14,454 nucleotides of DNA from Sphingomonas sp. (GCA_025936675.1 JAICSX010000046.1:1-14454); one strand, 5' to 3'; shown: positions 6,093-13,763, numbered from the stretch's first letter. Numbers and translations: made by a program. Notes: generated from the letters alone by a model not told the origin.

Positions 6093-6509
6093 ATGAAATT
6101 CCTTCATTCCATGATCCGCGTCTCCGATCCCGACGCGACTGTGGCATTTTTTCAATTGCTCGGGCTCGAGGAGCGGCGCCGGATGGAGAATGCGGCAGGC
6201 CGCTTCACGTTGATCTTCCTCGGTGTCCAGGGCGACGAGGGCGGCGAGGTCGAACTTACCTATAATTGGGACGAGAGCGGCTATGGCGGCGGCCGCAACT
6301 TCGGCCATCTCGCTTACCAGGTCGACGACATTTATGAGACTTGCCAGCGCTTGATGGACAATGGCGTGACGATCAACCGCCCGCCCCGCGACGGGCGGAT
6401 GGCCTTCGTCCGGACGCCCGACAATATCTCGATTGAACTACTTCAGAAGGGTGCGGCGCTCGCACCTGCGGAGCCTTGGTCATCGATGTCGAACACGGGC
6501 GAATGGTAG
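6093..6509 (+). CDS. gloA: Lactoylglutathione lyase (glyoxalase I)
   Basis: A 138-residue cytoplasmic metalloenzyme that isomerises the methylglyoxal-glutathione hemithioacetal to S-lactoylglutathione. The four metal ligands align with E. coli GloA: His5 (FLHSMIRV), Glu54 (VELTYNW), His72 (FGHLAYQV) and Glu115 (SIELLQ). The length and the short loops fit the Ni/Co-dependent bacterial class. The start is supported by GCGAGG a few bases before the ATG. A weak promoter candidate is TTGGGC (6043-6048) with TATAGC (6067-6072). It is the first gene of the glyoxalase operon: its TAG (6507-6509) overlaps the start of the nitronate monooxygenase gene. It diverges from the SIMPL gene. Confidence 0.95.
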   Translation: MKFLHSMIRVSDPDATVAFFQLLGLEERRRMENAAGRFTLIFLGVQGDEGGEVELTYNWDESGYGGGRNFGHLAYQVDDIYETCQRLMDNGVTINRPPRDGRMAFVRTPDNISIELLQKGAALAPAEPWSSMSNTGEW

Positions 6510-7561
6510 GCTGGCCTGACCGCCGGTTCCTGGACCTGGTGGGGACCGAGCATCCAATCATCCAGGCGCCAATGGCCGCCGCGGGCGGAGTGGAGCTTTG
6601 CGTCGCCGCCATCGAGGGCGGAGCCTTGGGCTCGCTCCCCTGCGCGCTGCTTACTCCGGATCAGGCCAGGAATCAGGTGCGAGAGGTGCGAAGCCGGCTC
6701 GGGGGACCGCTCAACCTCAATTTCTTCTGCCACAAGATGCCGGTGCACGCGGACGACAGCGCGTGGCGCGCGCTACTTCAGCCATTTTACGACGAATATG
6801 GCGTCGAACCCGGCAACGGAGGCGCGCTGCGCCTGCCGTTCGACGCGCAAATGTGTGCCGTCGTGGAGGAGCTTCGGCCCGAGATCGTCAGCTTCCACTT
6901 CGGCCTACCGGACGACGAGCTCCTCGCCCGCGTGAAGGCGAGCGGCGCCATGATCATCGGCTGTGCGACGACCATCGAGGAGGCCCGCCTGCTCGTCGGC
7001 CGCGGAGTAGATGCCATCATCGCACAGGGCTTCGAAGCAGGCGGGCACAGCGGCCGCTTTCTCGCTTCGGCCCCCGCCGAAGCGATGGGCCTGTTCGCGC
7101 TGTTGCCCCAGATCGCCGATGCCGTGAGCGTGCCAGTCATCGCGGCCGGCGGAATTGCCGATGGACGCGGCATCGCCGCCGCATTCACGCTTGGCGCGAG
7201 TGCGGTCCAGCTCGGCACCGCTTATCTGCATGCCCCTGAGACGCCGATCAGCGACACGCATCGCAAGAAGCTTTCAGAAGGGCACACGCTGTTCACCAAC
7301 CTGATGACGGGCGGGCTTGCGCGGGGAGTGCGGGGGCGGCTGATCGACGAGCTTGGCCCGGTGCGAAGCGAAGCGCCGCCCTACCCGCTCGCCAGCGCCG
7401 CTTTGGCTCCCATCCGGGCTGCCGCCGAAAGGCAGGGGCAATATGGATTCGCCCCAATGTGGGCCGGGCAATCGGCACCCCTCGGGCAGCCGCTTCCCGC
7501 CGCGCAATTGACCCGGAAGCTTGCAGCCGATGCGCTGGCGATCCTTATGCGTCAGGAGTAG
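6503..7561 (+). CDS. Nitronate monooxygenase-like flavoenzyme (NMO/2-nitropropane dioxygenase family)
   Basis: A 352-residue TIM-barrel FMN enzyme. Characteristic motifs are IIQAPM near the N-terminus (19-24), QGFEAGGHSGR (175-185), which carries the putative catalytic His182, the phosphate-binding AAGGIADG (214-221), and GASAVQLGTAYL. The family oxidises alkyl nitronates such as the toxin propionate-3-nitronate, but many members have unknown substrates. The ATG at 6503 overlaps the gloA stop by seven bases; a TTG at 6476 in the same frame is a less likely start. It sits between gloA and gloB with 11 bases to the gloB ATG, so it is co-transcribed with them. Whether it acts on a by-product of that pathway or is simply in the same stress operon is not shown. 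Confidence 0.9.
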   Translation: MVGWPDRRFLDLVGTEHPIIQAPMAAAGGVELCVAAIEGGALGSLPCALLTPDQARNQVREVRSRLGGPLNLNFFCHKMPVHADDSAWRALLQPFYDEYGVEPGNGGALRLPFDAQMCAVVEELRPEIVSFHFGLPDDELLARVKASGAMIIGCATTIEEARLLVGRGVDAIIAQGFEAGGHSGRFLASAPAEAMGLFALLPQIADAVSVPVIAAGGIADGRGIAAAFTLGASAVQLGTAYLHAPETPISDTHRKKLSEGHTLFTNLMTGGLARGVRGRLIDELGPVRSEAPPYPLASAALAPIRAAAERQGQYGFAPMWAGQSAPLGQPLPAAQLTRKLAADALAILMRQE

Positions 7562-7572
7562 TGGCGCCGCTC

Positions 7573-8292
7573 ATGGAAATCGTCGCTGTCCCGGCTTTCA
7601 CCGACAACTACCTCTGGCTCGTTCATGACGAGGGGAGCGGCCAAAGTGCAGTCGTCGACCCCGGAGACCCGGCGCCGGCGCTTGCCGAAGCCGAGCGTCG
7701 CGGATGGACGATCAACCAAGTCTGGAACACGCATTGGCACCCCGACCACACCGGCGGAAACCTCGCGATCAAGCAAGCGACCGGAGCGCGAATATCCGGC
7801 CCGGCCGACGAAAACATTCCCGGTCGCGACGTCAGCCTGAGCGAAGGCGACCAGGTCCATCTCGGCAGTCACGTCGGCCGGGTAATCGAAGTGCCCGGCC
7901 ATACGCTCGGGCACATCGCATTGATCTTCGACGAGGAAAGAGTGGCGTTCGTGGGCGACACGATGTTCTCCATGGGCTGCGGTCGTCTGTTCGAAGGAAC
8001 GCCGGAGCAGATGTATCGCTCGCTCAAGCGCCTTGCCGAATTGCCGCCCGAAACGCGGCTCTACTGCGCGCACGAATATACGCTTGCGAACGCCCGCTTC
8101 GCCCTCCACGCCGATCCTCAAAACATGGCCGTCGCCAGCCGGCTTGCCGAGGTTCAGGAGTTGCGCGAACAGGGAAAGATCACCCTGCCGACCACCGTCG
8201 CAGAGGAACGTGAAACCAACCCCTTCGTTCGTGCCACAGACGTGGATGAGTTCGCGCGCCTGAGAAGTGAGAAAGACAGCTTCCGTTCATGA
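7573..8292 (+). CDS. gloB: Hydroxyacylglutathione hydrolase (glyoxalase II)
   Basis: A 239-residue binuclear metallo-beta-lactamase-fold enzyme that hydrolyses S-lactoylglutathione to D-lactate and glutathione. The metal ligands are in place: THWHPDH gives His54, His56, Asp58 and His59, with His110 (VPGHTLGH), Asp129 (FVGDTMF) and His167 (CAHEYT). GCGRLFEG (136-143) and the C-terminal ETNPFVR (214-220) are glyoxalase II glutathione-binding signatures, separating it from other beta-lactamase-fold hydrolases. The start ATG 7573 matches the family N-terminus; CAGGAG at 7553-7558 is rather far, and a GTG at 7561 in the same frame is too close to it. It completes the gloA pathway and is the last clear member of that operon. 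Confidence 0.95.
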   Translation: MEIVAVPAFTDNYLWLVHDEGSGQSAVVDPGDPAPALAEAERRGWTINQVWNTHWHPDHTGGNLAIKQATGARISGPADENIPGRDVSLSEGDQVHLGSHVGRVIEVPGHTLGHIALIFDEERVAFVGDTMFSMGCGRLFEGTPEQMYRSLKRLAELPPETRLYCAHEYTLANARFALHADPQNMAVASRLAEVQELREQGKITLPTTVAEERETNPFVRATDVDEFARLRSEKDSFRS

Positions 8293-8317
8293 ACTGGAGC
8301 GCTCTACCGCCGAACGG

Positions 8318-8337
8318 GGGCGGAACGAATTCCGCCC
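8318..8337 (+). other. Perfect stem-loop abutting the Shine-Dalgarno of the lipoprotein gene
   Basis: Arms GGGCGGAA (8318-8325) and TTCCGCCC (8330-8337) pair perfectly around the tetraloop CGAA. AAGGAGG, the Shine-Dalgarno, begins at the next base (8338). No T run follows, so it is not a standard intrinsic terminator. It could be an mRNA-processing or stability element between gloB and the lipoprotein gene, or influence translation of the latter. Confidence 0.6.
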
Positions 8338-8350
8338 AAGGAGGTCGAAA

Positions 8351-8767
8351 ATGCGTCTGATCTCTGTGCTGATGGCGGGGGCCATGCTCGCGTCGTGCAC
8401 GACGGGTCCGCCACCCCCGACCTACCGATCGGCCGACAAGCAACGCGACTTCGAAATGCTGGTGGGCGGCAAGGTCGCTCAGGCTCCGATCAGCTGCCTT
8501 CCGCACTATCGCTCGGGCGACATGCGCGTCATCGACGATGAGACGATCGCATTCCGCGACGGCAGCGCCAGGACTTATGTGACGCACATGCGCGGCGGCT
8601 GCAACGAACTGTCGAGCGGCCATTATGCACTGGTCACGAACCAGGTCGGCTCCCCGGATCTTTGTCGCGGAGACATTGCGCGCGTCGTCGACACGCTAAA
8701 CGGAATGACCGTCGGCAGCTGCACCTTTGGCGATTTCGTGCCGTACGTGAGGCCGGGCCGCGCCTAG
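8351..8767 (+). CDS. Small lipoprotein resembling DUF6491 proteins
   Basis: A 138-residue predicted lipoprotein. The N-terminus MRLISVLMAGAMLASC ends in a good lipobox (LASC), placing the lipidated Cys at 16; a Pro/Thr linker follows. The body has four further Cys (49, 84, 105, 124), enough for two disulfides in the periplasm. The pattern Cys-Leu-Pro, then RVIDDETIAFRDG (59-71), TYV, a Cys and a later LC resembles the DUF6491 family, in which no function is known to me. The start is fixed by AAGGAGG at 8338-8344 and the lipobox; the frame is open from 8267 but that part overlaps gloB. It is 58 bases after gloB, separated by the hairpin at 8318-8337, so it may be read from the glyoxalase operon. 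Its stop interlocks with the convergent gene. Confidence 0.85.
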   Translation: MRLISVLMAGAMLASCTTGPPPPTYRSADKQRDFEMLVGGKVAQAPISCLPHYRSGDMRVIDDETIAFRDGSARTYVTHMRGGCNELSSGHYALVTNQVGSPDLCRGDIARVVDTLNGMTVGSCTFGDFVPYVRPGRA

Positions 8768-10509
8768 CGCTTATACAGCGTGTCTAGCCGTTCGCCGTAG
8801 ACTTTGGAGATGACGTGACGCCGGATCTTCATCGACGGCGTCAGCTGCTCATTCTCGATCGTGAACCCCTCGTCGGCGAGGATGAAGCGGCGCACCCTTT
8901 CGATCACTGACAAGTCGGCATTCACGCGGTCGACTGCCTGCTGGAGCTTCGCATGGAGGTCCGGCGATTTGGCGATTTCGGGGTCCGGGACAAGCAGCGC
9001 GACGAGGTGCGGGCGGCGATCGCCGTAAACCATCGCCTGCGCGATCTCGCTCTGCAGCGTCAGCATACCCTCGATCCGCTGCGGCGAGACATTATCGCCC
9101 TTGTCGTTGACCAGGATGTCCTTCTTCCGGTCGGTTATCTTGAGCCGCGCTTTGTCGTCGAAATGGCCGATGTCGCCGGTCGCGAGCCAGCCGTCCCGGA
9201 GCACGCGCGCCGTCTCCTCCGGGTTGCGCCAGTAACCCTTCATGACGTTCTCGCCGCGAACCATGATCTCGCCGTCTTCCGCGATGCGGACCTCGCATCC
9301 CTTCACCGGCACGCCGACCGTATCAAGCCGGATTCCGACGCTCGGTCGATTACAGCTGATGACCGGCCCTGCCTCCGTCTGGCCATAGCCCTGGAGGAAG
9401 GTGATCCCGAGCGACTGGAAAAAAGTACCGACTTCGGGGTTGAGTGGCGCTCCGCCCGATACCCAGGCTTTCTGCCTGCCGCCGACCCGCGCCCGGACCT
9501 TTCGGCGCAGCGTCGCCGAAAGGAACGCGTCCATCGGCATGTCCCACGGCTTCAGCCGCGAATTATATTTGTCGGCGCCGATCTTGAGCGCTCGAGCGAG
9601 CAGATATTTGGCGAAGCCGCCCTGCCCCTCGATAGACTTCAGGATTCGCGCGCGGAGCATCTCGAACAGCCGCGGCACGACGACCATGATGGTCGGCTGA
9701 ACTTCCTCGATATTCGCCGCCAGCTTCTCGAGACTCTCGGCGTAATAGATCTCCGCGCCGAGGGCGATCGGGAACATCTGCCCGCCGCTATGCTCATAGG
9801 CGTGGCTCGCGGGGAGGAAGGACAGGAACACCTCGTCGCCCCAGCCGAAGTCGGTCGAGATGATGTCGGTGCAGCCCTCGAGGTTGTGCAGGATCGAGCC
9901 GTGATGGATCTGAACGCCGCGCGGCGCGCCGCCGGTGCCGCTGGTGTAGATGATGCAGGCTAGGTCGCTGCGCTTGATGTTCGCGATATCGCGCCTCAGC
10001 TCCTCGACGTCTGTGTTTCCCGAGGCAAGCTTCGTCCACGAATGGCATTTGACCCAGTCCGGAGCCTGCACCTTCGGAAGCGCCTCCATTCCGATCACGT
10101 GGTGACACTCGTTCGACGTCAGCACTGCGGGGATCAAATTCTTCGCAAGCTTCTGGTTCGAGATGATCACCGCGCGAGCACCGGAATTCTCGAGCACGTG
10201 CAGATGATCGCGCGTGGTGTTGGTCGTGTAGGTCGGAACCGTGACGCATCCCGCGGCCATGATCGCGAGATCGGAGATCAACCACTCCGGCCGGTTCTCG
10301 CTGACAAGCGCGACGCGGTCGCCAGGCCGGAGCCCGATCTCCCTTAGCGAAGCGGCCAGCGATGCAACCTGCCGCGCTGCGTTAGACCAGCTAACCGCCC
10401 GCCACTCGCCTTGGCGCTTGGCCCACAGCAACGGCTTGTCGCCATTCTCGGCGGCGCGCGTCAGGAAAAGCGAAACGAGGTTTTCGAACCGTTCGAGCTG
10501 CCGAGCCAA
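8764..10509 (-). CDS. Long-chain acyl-CoA synthetase (AMP-forming)
   Basis: A 581-residue member of the ANL adenylating family, expected to activate fatty acids with ATP and CoA at the cytoplasmic face. The motifs occur in order: P-loop YTSGTGGAPRGV (188-199), GYGQTEAGP (374-382), TGDIGHF (444-450), and the hinge ITDRKKDILVNDKGDNVSP (458-476) followed by the C-terminal SMKIRRH with the probable catalytic Lys561. The P-loop reads SGTGGAPRG rather than the usual SGTTGxPKG. Length and layout fit the FadD15-like group. The start is TTG (10507-10509) with GGGGGG just upstream; the nearby ATG at 10518-10520 is out of frame. It follows ggt by 18 bases, so it is the last gene of the pyrD-ggt operon. 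Substrate chain length is not readable. Confidence 0.92.
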   Translation of the reverse strand: MARQLERFENLVSLFLTRAAENGDKPLLWAKRQGEWRAVSWSNAARQVASLAASLREIGLRPGDRVALVSENRPEWLISDLAIMAAGCVTVPTYTTNTTRDHLHVLENSGARAVIISNQKLAKNLIPAVLTSNECHHVIGMEALPKVQAPDWVKCHSWTKLASGNTDVEELRRDIANIKRSDLACIIYTSGTGGAPRGVQIHHGSILHNLEGCTDIISTDFGWGDEVFLSFLPASHAYEHSGGQMFPIALGAEIYYAESLEKLAANIEEVQPTIMVVVPRLFEMLRARILKSIEGQGGFAKYLLARALKIGADKYNSRLKPWDMPMDAFLSATLRRKVRARVGGRQKAWVSGGAPLNPEVGTFFQSLGITFLQGYGQTEAGPVISCNRPSVGIRLDTVGVPVKGCEVRIAEDGEIMVRGENVMKGYWRNPEETARVLRDGWLATGDIGHFDDKARLKITDRKKDILVNDKGDNVSPQRIEGMLTLQSEIAQAMVYGDRRPHLVALLVPDPEIAKSPDLHAKLQQAVDRVNADLSVIERVRRFILADEGFTIENEQLTPSMKIRRHVISKVYGERLDTLYKR

Positions 10510-10527
10510 ATTCCCCCCATTCGAACC

Positions 10528-12222
10528 CTATTGCGATACCGCCGCGCCCTCGCTTCGTGGATCGGCAGCGCCGACCCAGCGGCCGCCGACCCATTCGATC
10601 GCGTTGGCTTTGAAGCCCGAGGGCATCGCCTTCACCGTTTCGCCAAGCGCCTGGAGCTGCGGGATCATCCCTTCGAGATACGTGCCGCGCTCCACATAGA
10701 CTGTGTCGCCGGGCGCGAAGATCATCGGCAACGCGATCGCCTGCTGCGCGCTGAGGTGCCAGTCGACGACTCCGATGATTGCCTTGATCACTTGCGCCGG
10801 GATCGTCGCTCCGCCGGCGGCGCCGACGGCAAGCCGGACACGGCCATCCGGGCTCCAGACGATGGTCGGGCTCATCGAGCTGCGCGGCCGCTTTCCGCCC
10901 TCGACGCGGTTGGCGGTGAGGCAGCCGTCCTTGTCGGGAACGATGTTGAAGTCGGTCAGCTCGTTATTGAGATAATAGCCGCTGACCATCAGCCCCGAGC
11001 CGAACACGCTCTCGATCGTAGAGGTCTCCGACGCGACATTGCCCTGCGCATCGACGGCGACGAAGTGCGAGGTGCCGCGCTCCGGGACTCGCGCAGCGGT
11101 GCAGATCATCTTTGGAGCGCCCGCGGGATCTCCGGCAACAGCGGTCGCAATCGACTTGTCTGGCGAGATCAATGAGGAGCGGCTGGCGAGGTACGCGGGG
11201 TTCATGAGCCCTGCGATGGGCACGGAAACGAAGTCGACGTCGCCGAGGTACCGGTCGCGGTCGGCATAAGCCAGGCGCTCGGATTCGGCGATCAAATGCC
11301 ATGCGGTCGGCGAGTTCGGCCCCAGCGCCGAGAGGTTGAACCGCTCGAGTTGCTTCAATGTCTGGAACACGGCGATCCCGCCCGAGGTGGACGGACCCAT
11401 CCCGCAGATCCTGTACCCACGATACGTGCCGCAGACGGGTGCTCGAGTCTTCGCGTCGTAGGAGGCGATGTCGCCGATGGTCATCTGCGATGGATGCAGC
11501 GGTGAACCGTTGACAGTCGCGACGATCGCCTGCGCGTTCGGACCGACGTAGAAGCTGTCGGGCCCCTTCGCAGCAATGCCTTCGAGGAACGCGGCAAAGA
11601 TCGGGTTCTTGACGAGCGTGCCGACCGGAAGCGGATTGCCGTCAGCACCGTAGAATAGCGAGCGCGCGTCGGCCGACATCGCACCAGTGCGGCGGAACTG
11701 GTTCAGCGCATTGTAGAGGCGCGGCGTGATCTTGAAGCCGTCACGCGCAAGGCGGATCGCGGGCTGGAACAGCGCCGACCACGGCAGCTTACCGTAACGT
11801 TGATGTGCAAGGGCCATGAGCCTCAGGTTGCCGGGAATGCCCACGCTCTTGCCGCCGGGGATCGCCTCGCTGTGCTCCATCGGCTGACCATTGTTGTAGA
11901 ACCAGGTGCCCGTCGCCGCATGCGGCGCTGTCTCGCGGCCGTCGAACGTCACAGCAGGACCGCCATGAGGCGAATAGACGAGATATCCGCCGCCTCCAAT
12001 TCCGGAGCTCTCCGGTTCGACGACGTTCAATGCGAGCAAGGTGGCGAACGCTGCGTCGACAGCGGTGCCGCCCTTCCGGAGCATTTCGGCGCCCGCCTCG
12101 GCGGCGCGCGGGTCGGCCGCGCTCACCATGCCGGCCGCGGCCTTGGGAGCGGAATGGGTGGGACTGGCGCAGCTTCCAAATGTGAAGGCCGCAGCGATGA
12201 GGGGGAGTTGACGCAGACGCAT
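10528..12222 (-). CDS. ggt: Gamma-glutamyltransferase
   Basis: A 564-residue Ntn-hydrolase precursor that self-cleaves and then removes or transfers the gamma-glutamyl group of glutathione. Cleavage is expected before Thr384 in ERGTSHFVAVD (381-391), giving large and small subunits. Family signatures include ESSGIGGGGY (71-80), PSTSGGIA (277-284), PRSSMSPTIV (446-455), which binds the glutamyl carboxylate, GAAGGATI (468-475) and the C-terminal GAADPR. The N-terminus has a hydrophobic stretch and FGSC with Cys18, so export, possibly as a lipoprotein, is likely; the lipobox is imperfect. The nucleophile pair is Thr-Ser rather than the common Thr-Thr. The ATG at 12220-12222 lies nine bases after pyrD and has no clear Shine-Dalgarno, so translation probably depends on coupling. 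Confidence 0.95.
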   Translation of the reverse strand: MRLRQLPLIAAAFTFGSCASPTHSAPKAAAGMVSAADPRAAEAGAEMLRKGGTAVDAAFATLLALNVVEPESSGIGGGGYLVYSPHGGPAVTFDGRETAPHAATGTWFYNNGQPMEHSEAIPGGKSVGIPGNLRLMALAHQRYGKLPWSALFQPAIRLARDGFKITPRLYNALNQFRRTGAMSADARSLFYGADGNPLPVGTLVKNPIFAAFLEGIAAKGPDSFYVGPNAQAIVATVNGSPLHPSQMTIGDIASYDAKTRAPVCGTYRGYRICGMGPSTSGGIAVFQTLKQLERFNLSALGPNSPTAWHLIAESERLAYADRDRYLGDVDFVSVPIAGLMNPAYLASRSSLISPDKSIATAVAGDPAGAPKMICTAARVPERGTSHFVAVDAQGNVASETSTIESVFGSGLMVSGYYLNNELTDFNIVPDKDGCLTANRVEGGKRPRSSMSPTIVWSPDGRVRLAVGAAGGATIPAQVIKAIIGVVDWHLSAQQAIALPMIFAPGDTVYVERGTYLEGMIPQLQALGETVKAMPSGFKANAIEWVGGRWVGAADPRSEGAAVSQ

Positions 12223-12231
12223 GGGAGGCGG

Positions 12232-13266
12232 CTAGCCCGTCCCGACGGCCTCGGCAATGTTTGCCATGCCTTCCTGCCTCAGACGGCGCGCGAGGCCCTG
12301 GGCAATGCGCGCGGCAATGCCCGGCCCCTCGTAGACCATCGCGCTATAGAGCTGGACGAGGCTCGCTCCGGCACGGATCCGCTCCCAGGCGTCATCAGCA
12401 GTCGCAATCCCGCCGACGCCGATCAGCGAGATCTCGCCGCCGGATGCCGATCGGAAATCGCGGAGCACCTTGAGCGCGAGCGCCTTGAGCGGGTCGCCGG
12501 ACAGCCCCCCGGCCTCATCGCGATATTTCGACTTGAGCATCGGCCGCGACACGGTCGTGTTGGCGACAACGATCGCGTCAATTCCATGCTCGGTGGCGAC
12601 TCGGACGATCTGGTCCGGCTCGCCTTCGCCGAGGTCTGGCGCGACTTTCAGAAAGACGGGCGGACCTTTGGGGTCACGCGCTTCCGCTACTGCAGAGAGG
12701 AGCGCCCGAAGCGCACCCTCGTCTTGAAGCTGGCGCAGCCCAGGTGTGTTCGGCGAGCTGATATTGATCGTGAGATAGCGAGCAACGGGCGACATCGCCT
12801 TCACGCCGGCGACATAATCCGCGATGCGGTCCGCGCTGTCCTTGTTGGCGCCGATGTTGACGCCGATGACGCCGTGCATGTGCGTGCACTGCAGCAGCCG
12901 CTGATAGGCCGCCGCCTGCCCTGCATTGTTGAACCCCATTCGGTTGATGACGGCGCGGTCTTGCCTCAGGCGGAACAGCCGCGGCTTCGGATTCCCTTCC
13001 TGTGGCTGCGGCGTGATCGTCCCCACTTCCACGAAGCCGAAGCCGAGCGACAGCATCTGCTCGGGCACCTCTGCATCCTTGTCGAACCCGGCGGCGAGGC
13101 CGACGGGCGTCGGGAACTCAATTCCGGCGACAGTGGATCGGAGCGACGTGGGAAAATCCGGTGGCCGGTGCGGCGGCAACATCTTCAGGGCACGGATCGT
13201 CAGCCGATGAGCGCGCTCCGGGTCGAGCGTGAAGATCAGGGGCCGGATGATGGGATAGAGGCGCAC
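12232..13266 (-). CDS. pyrD: Quinone-dependent dihydroorotate dehydrogenase (class 2)
   Basis: A 344-residue membrane-associated FMN enzyme of pyrimidine synthesis that oxidises dihydroorotate to orotate and passes electrons to quinone. The N-terminal helical extension typical of class 2 is present ([20 protein letters not shown], 3-22). Other signatures are [11 protein letters not shown] (56-66), [10 protein letters not shown] (107-116), [13 protein letters not shown] (169-181) with the catalytic Ser171, NTTVSRP (236-242) and IGVGGI (282-287). The start is GTG (13264-13266); no in-frame ATG precedes the domain and the Shine-Dalgarno is weak. It is the first gene of the pyrD-ggt-acyl-CoA synthetase operon and diverges from the suf operon across 98 bases of repeat-rich DNA. 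Confidence 0.96.
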   Translation of the reverse strand: MRLYPIIRPLIFTLDPERAHRLTIRALKMLPPHRPPDFPTSLRSTVAGIEFPTPVGLAAGFDKDAEVPEQMLSLGFGFVEVGTITPQPQEGNPKPRLFRLRQDRAVINRMGFNNAGQAAAYQRLLQCTHMHGVIGVNIGANKDSADRIADYVAGVKAMSPVARYLTINISSPNTPGLRQLQDEGALRALLSAVAEARDPKGPPVFLKVAPDLGEGEPDQIVRVATEHGIDAIVVANTTVSRPMLKSKYRDEAGGLSGDPLKALALKVLRDFRSASGGEISLIGVGGIATADDAWERIRAGASLVQLYSAMVYEGPGIAARIAQGLARRLRQEGMANIAEAVGTG

Positions 13267-13279
13267 GGCCGGGATGTGT

Positions 13280-13303
13280 CATTGCGGGCCTTGCGAGGCA
13301 ATG
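13280..13303. repeat. Short inverted repeat CATTGC-N12-GCAATG
   Basis: CATTGC (13280-13285) and GCAATG (13298-13303) flank a 12-base spacer, upstream of the pyrD start. The form, with TCATTGCG on the left and GCAATG on the right, recalls dispersed intergenic repeats of the GTCATTGCGAG...GCAATCC type known from many bacterial genomes. One copy in one window cannot prove membership. Confidence 0.4.
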
Positions 13304-13308
13304 CGGCG

Positions 13309-13328
13309 GTTGCGTTTCATCACGCAAC
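13309..13328. promoter_or_regulatory. Inverted repeat GTTGCGT-N6-ACGCAAC between pyrD and the suf operon
   Basis: Perfect seven-base arms (13309-13315 and 13322-13328) flank TTCATC. It lies 37-56 bases before the Rrf2 regulator start and 43-62 before the pyrD start. It could be a dimer-binding operator or form a hairpin in the pyrD leader. TTGCGT (13310-13315), followed 17 bases later by TAAATC (13333-13338), is also a weak promoter candidate for the suf operon. Confidence 0.4.
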
Positions 13329-13336
13329 GCACTAAA

Positions 13337-13355
13337 TCGGAGTGGAAAGCTCCGA
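13337..13355. promoter_or_regulatory. Inverted repeat TCGGAG-N7-CTCCGA just upstream of the Rrf2 regulator
   Basis: Perfect six-base arms (13337-13342 and 13350-13355) are separated by TGGAAAG and end nine bases before the ATG at 13365. If the weak -10 at 13333-13338 is real, the palindrome covers the transcription start, a usual place for an autorepressor of the Rrf2 family. The sequence does not match a consensus I can name. Confidence 0.4.
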
Positions 13356-13364
13356 ATTACAGCA

Positions 13365-13763
13365 ATGCGCCTGAGCCACCTCGCCGATTATGCGGTCGTA
13401 TTGATGACCGCCGCCGCTCGCCGACCCGCCGGCGCGCGCCTCAGCTCGACCGAGCTTGCCGGCGAGACCGGAGTTCCGCTCCCCACCGCGCAGAAGCTGA
13501 TGGGGCAGCTCGCGGCAAGCGGGCTTCTCCAGAGCGTTCGTGGCGCCGCGGGCGGCTTTTCGCTCGCCAAGCAGGCCAACGAGATCAGCCTCGCCGACAT
13601 CGTCGAAGCGGTCGAAGGACCGATCGCGATGACGGTCTGCTCCGAAGGGCGCACGGACTGCGCGCTCGACGCGCATTGCCGGGTCAAGCCGCACATGGGG
13701 ATCGTCGGGAACGCGGTCCGCGGGGCGTTGGGCGCAGTTTCGCTGACGGAGCTCGCGCGATGA
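13365..13763 (+). CDS. Rrf2-family regulator of the SUF Fe-S assembly operon
   Basis: A 132-residue winged-helix regulator. [14 protein letters not shown] (1-14) is the standard Rrf2 opening, the helix-turn-helix covers about 26-55 ([20 protein letters not shown]), and the wing is [11 protein letters not shown] (60-70). Three Cys in Cys92-X6-Cys99-X5-Cys105 match the Fe-S cluster-binding pattern of IscR and SUF-associated Rrf2 proteins, so it probably senses cluster status and adjusts suf transcription. The start ATG 13365 has no clear Shine-Dalgarno but matches the family N-terminus exactly. It is the first gene of the operon; its TGA (13761-13763) overlaps the sufB ATG (13760-13762) in ATGA, giving translational coupling. 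Inverted repeats upstream suit autoregulation. Confidence 0.93.
   Translation: MRLSHLADYAVVLMTAAARRPAGARLSSTELAGETGVPLPTAQKLMGQLAASGLLQSVRGAAGGFSLAKQANEISLADIVEAVEGPIAMTVCSEGRTDCALDAHCRVKPHMGIVGNAVRGALGAVSLTELAR

Noticed and set aside
8953..9963. A 336-codon open frame on the plus strand opposite the acyl-CoA synthetase
   Set aside because: Antisense shadow; the minus strand carries all adenylating-enzyme motifs in order.
11800..13335. A 511-codon open frame on the plus strand opposite pyrD and the start of ggt
   Set aside because: It is the antisense shadow of two highly conserved genes in GC-rich DNA, with no family motifs and no ribosome binding site.
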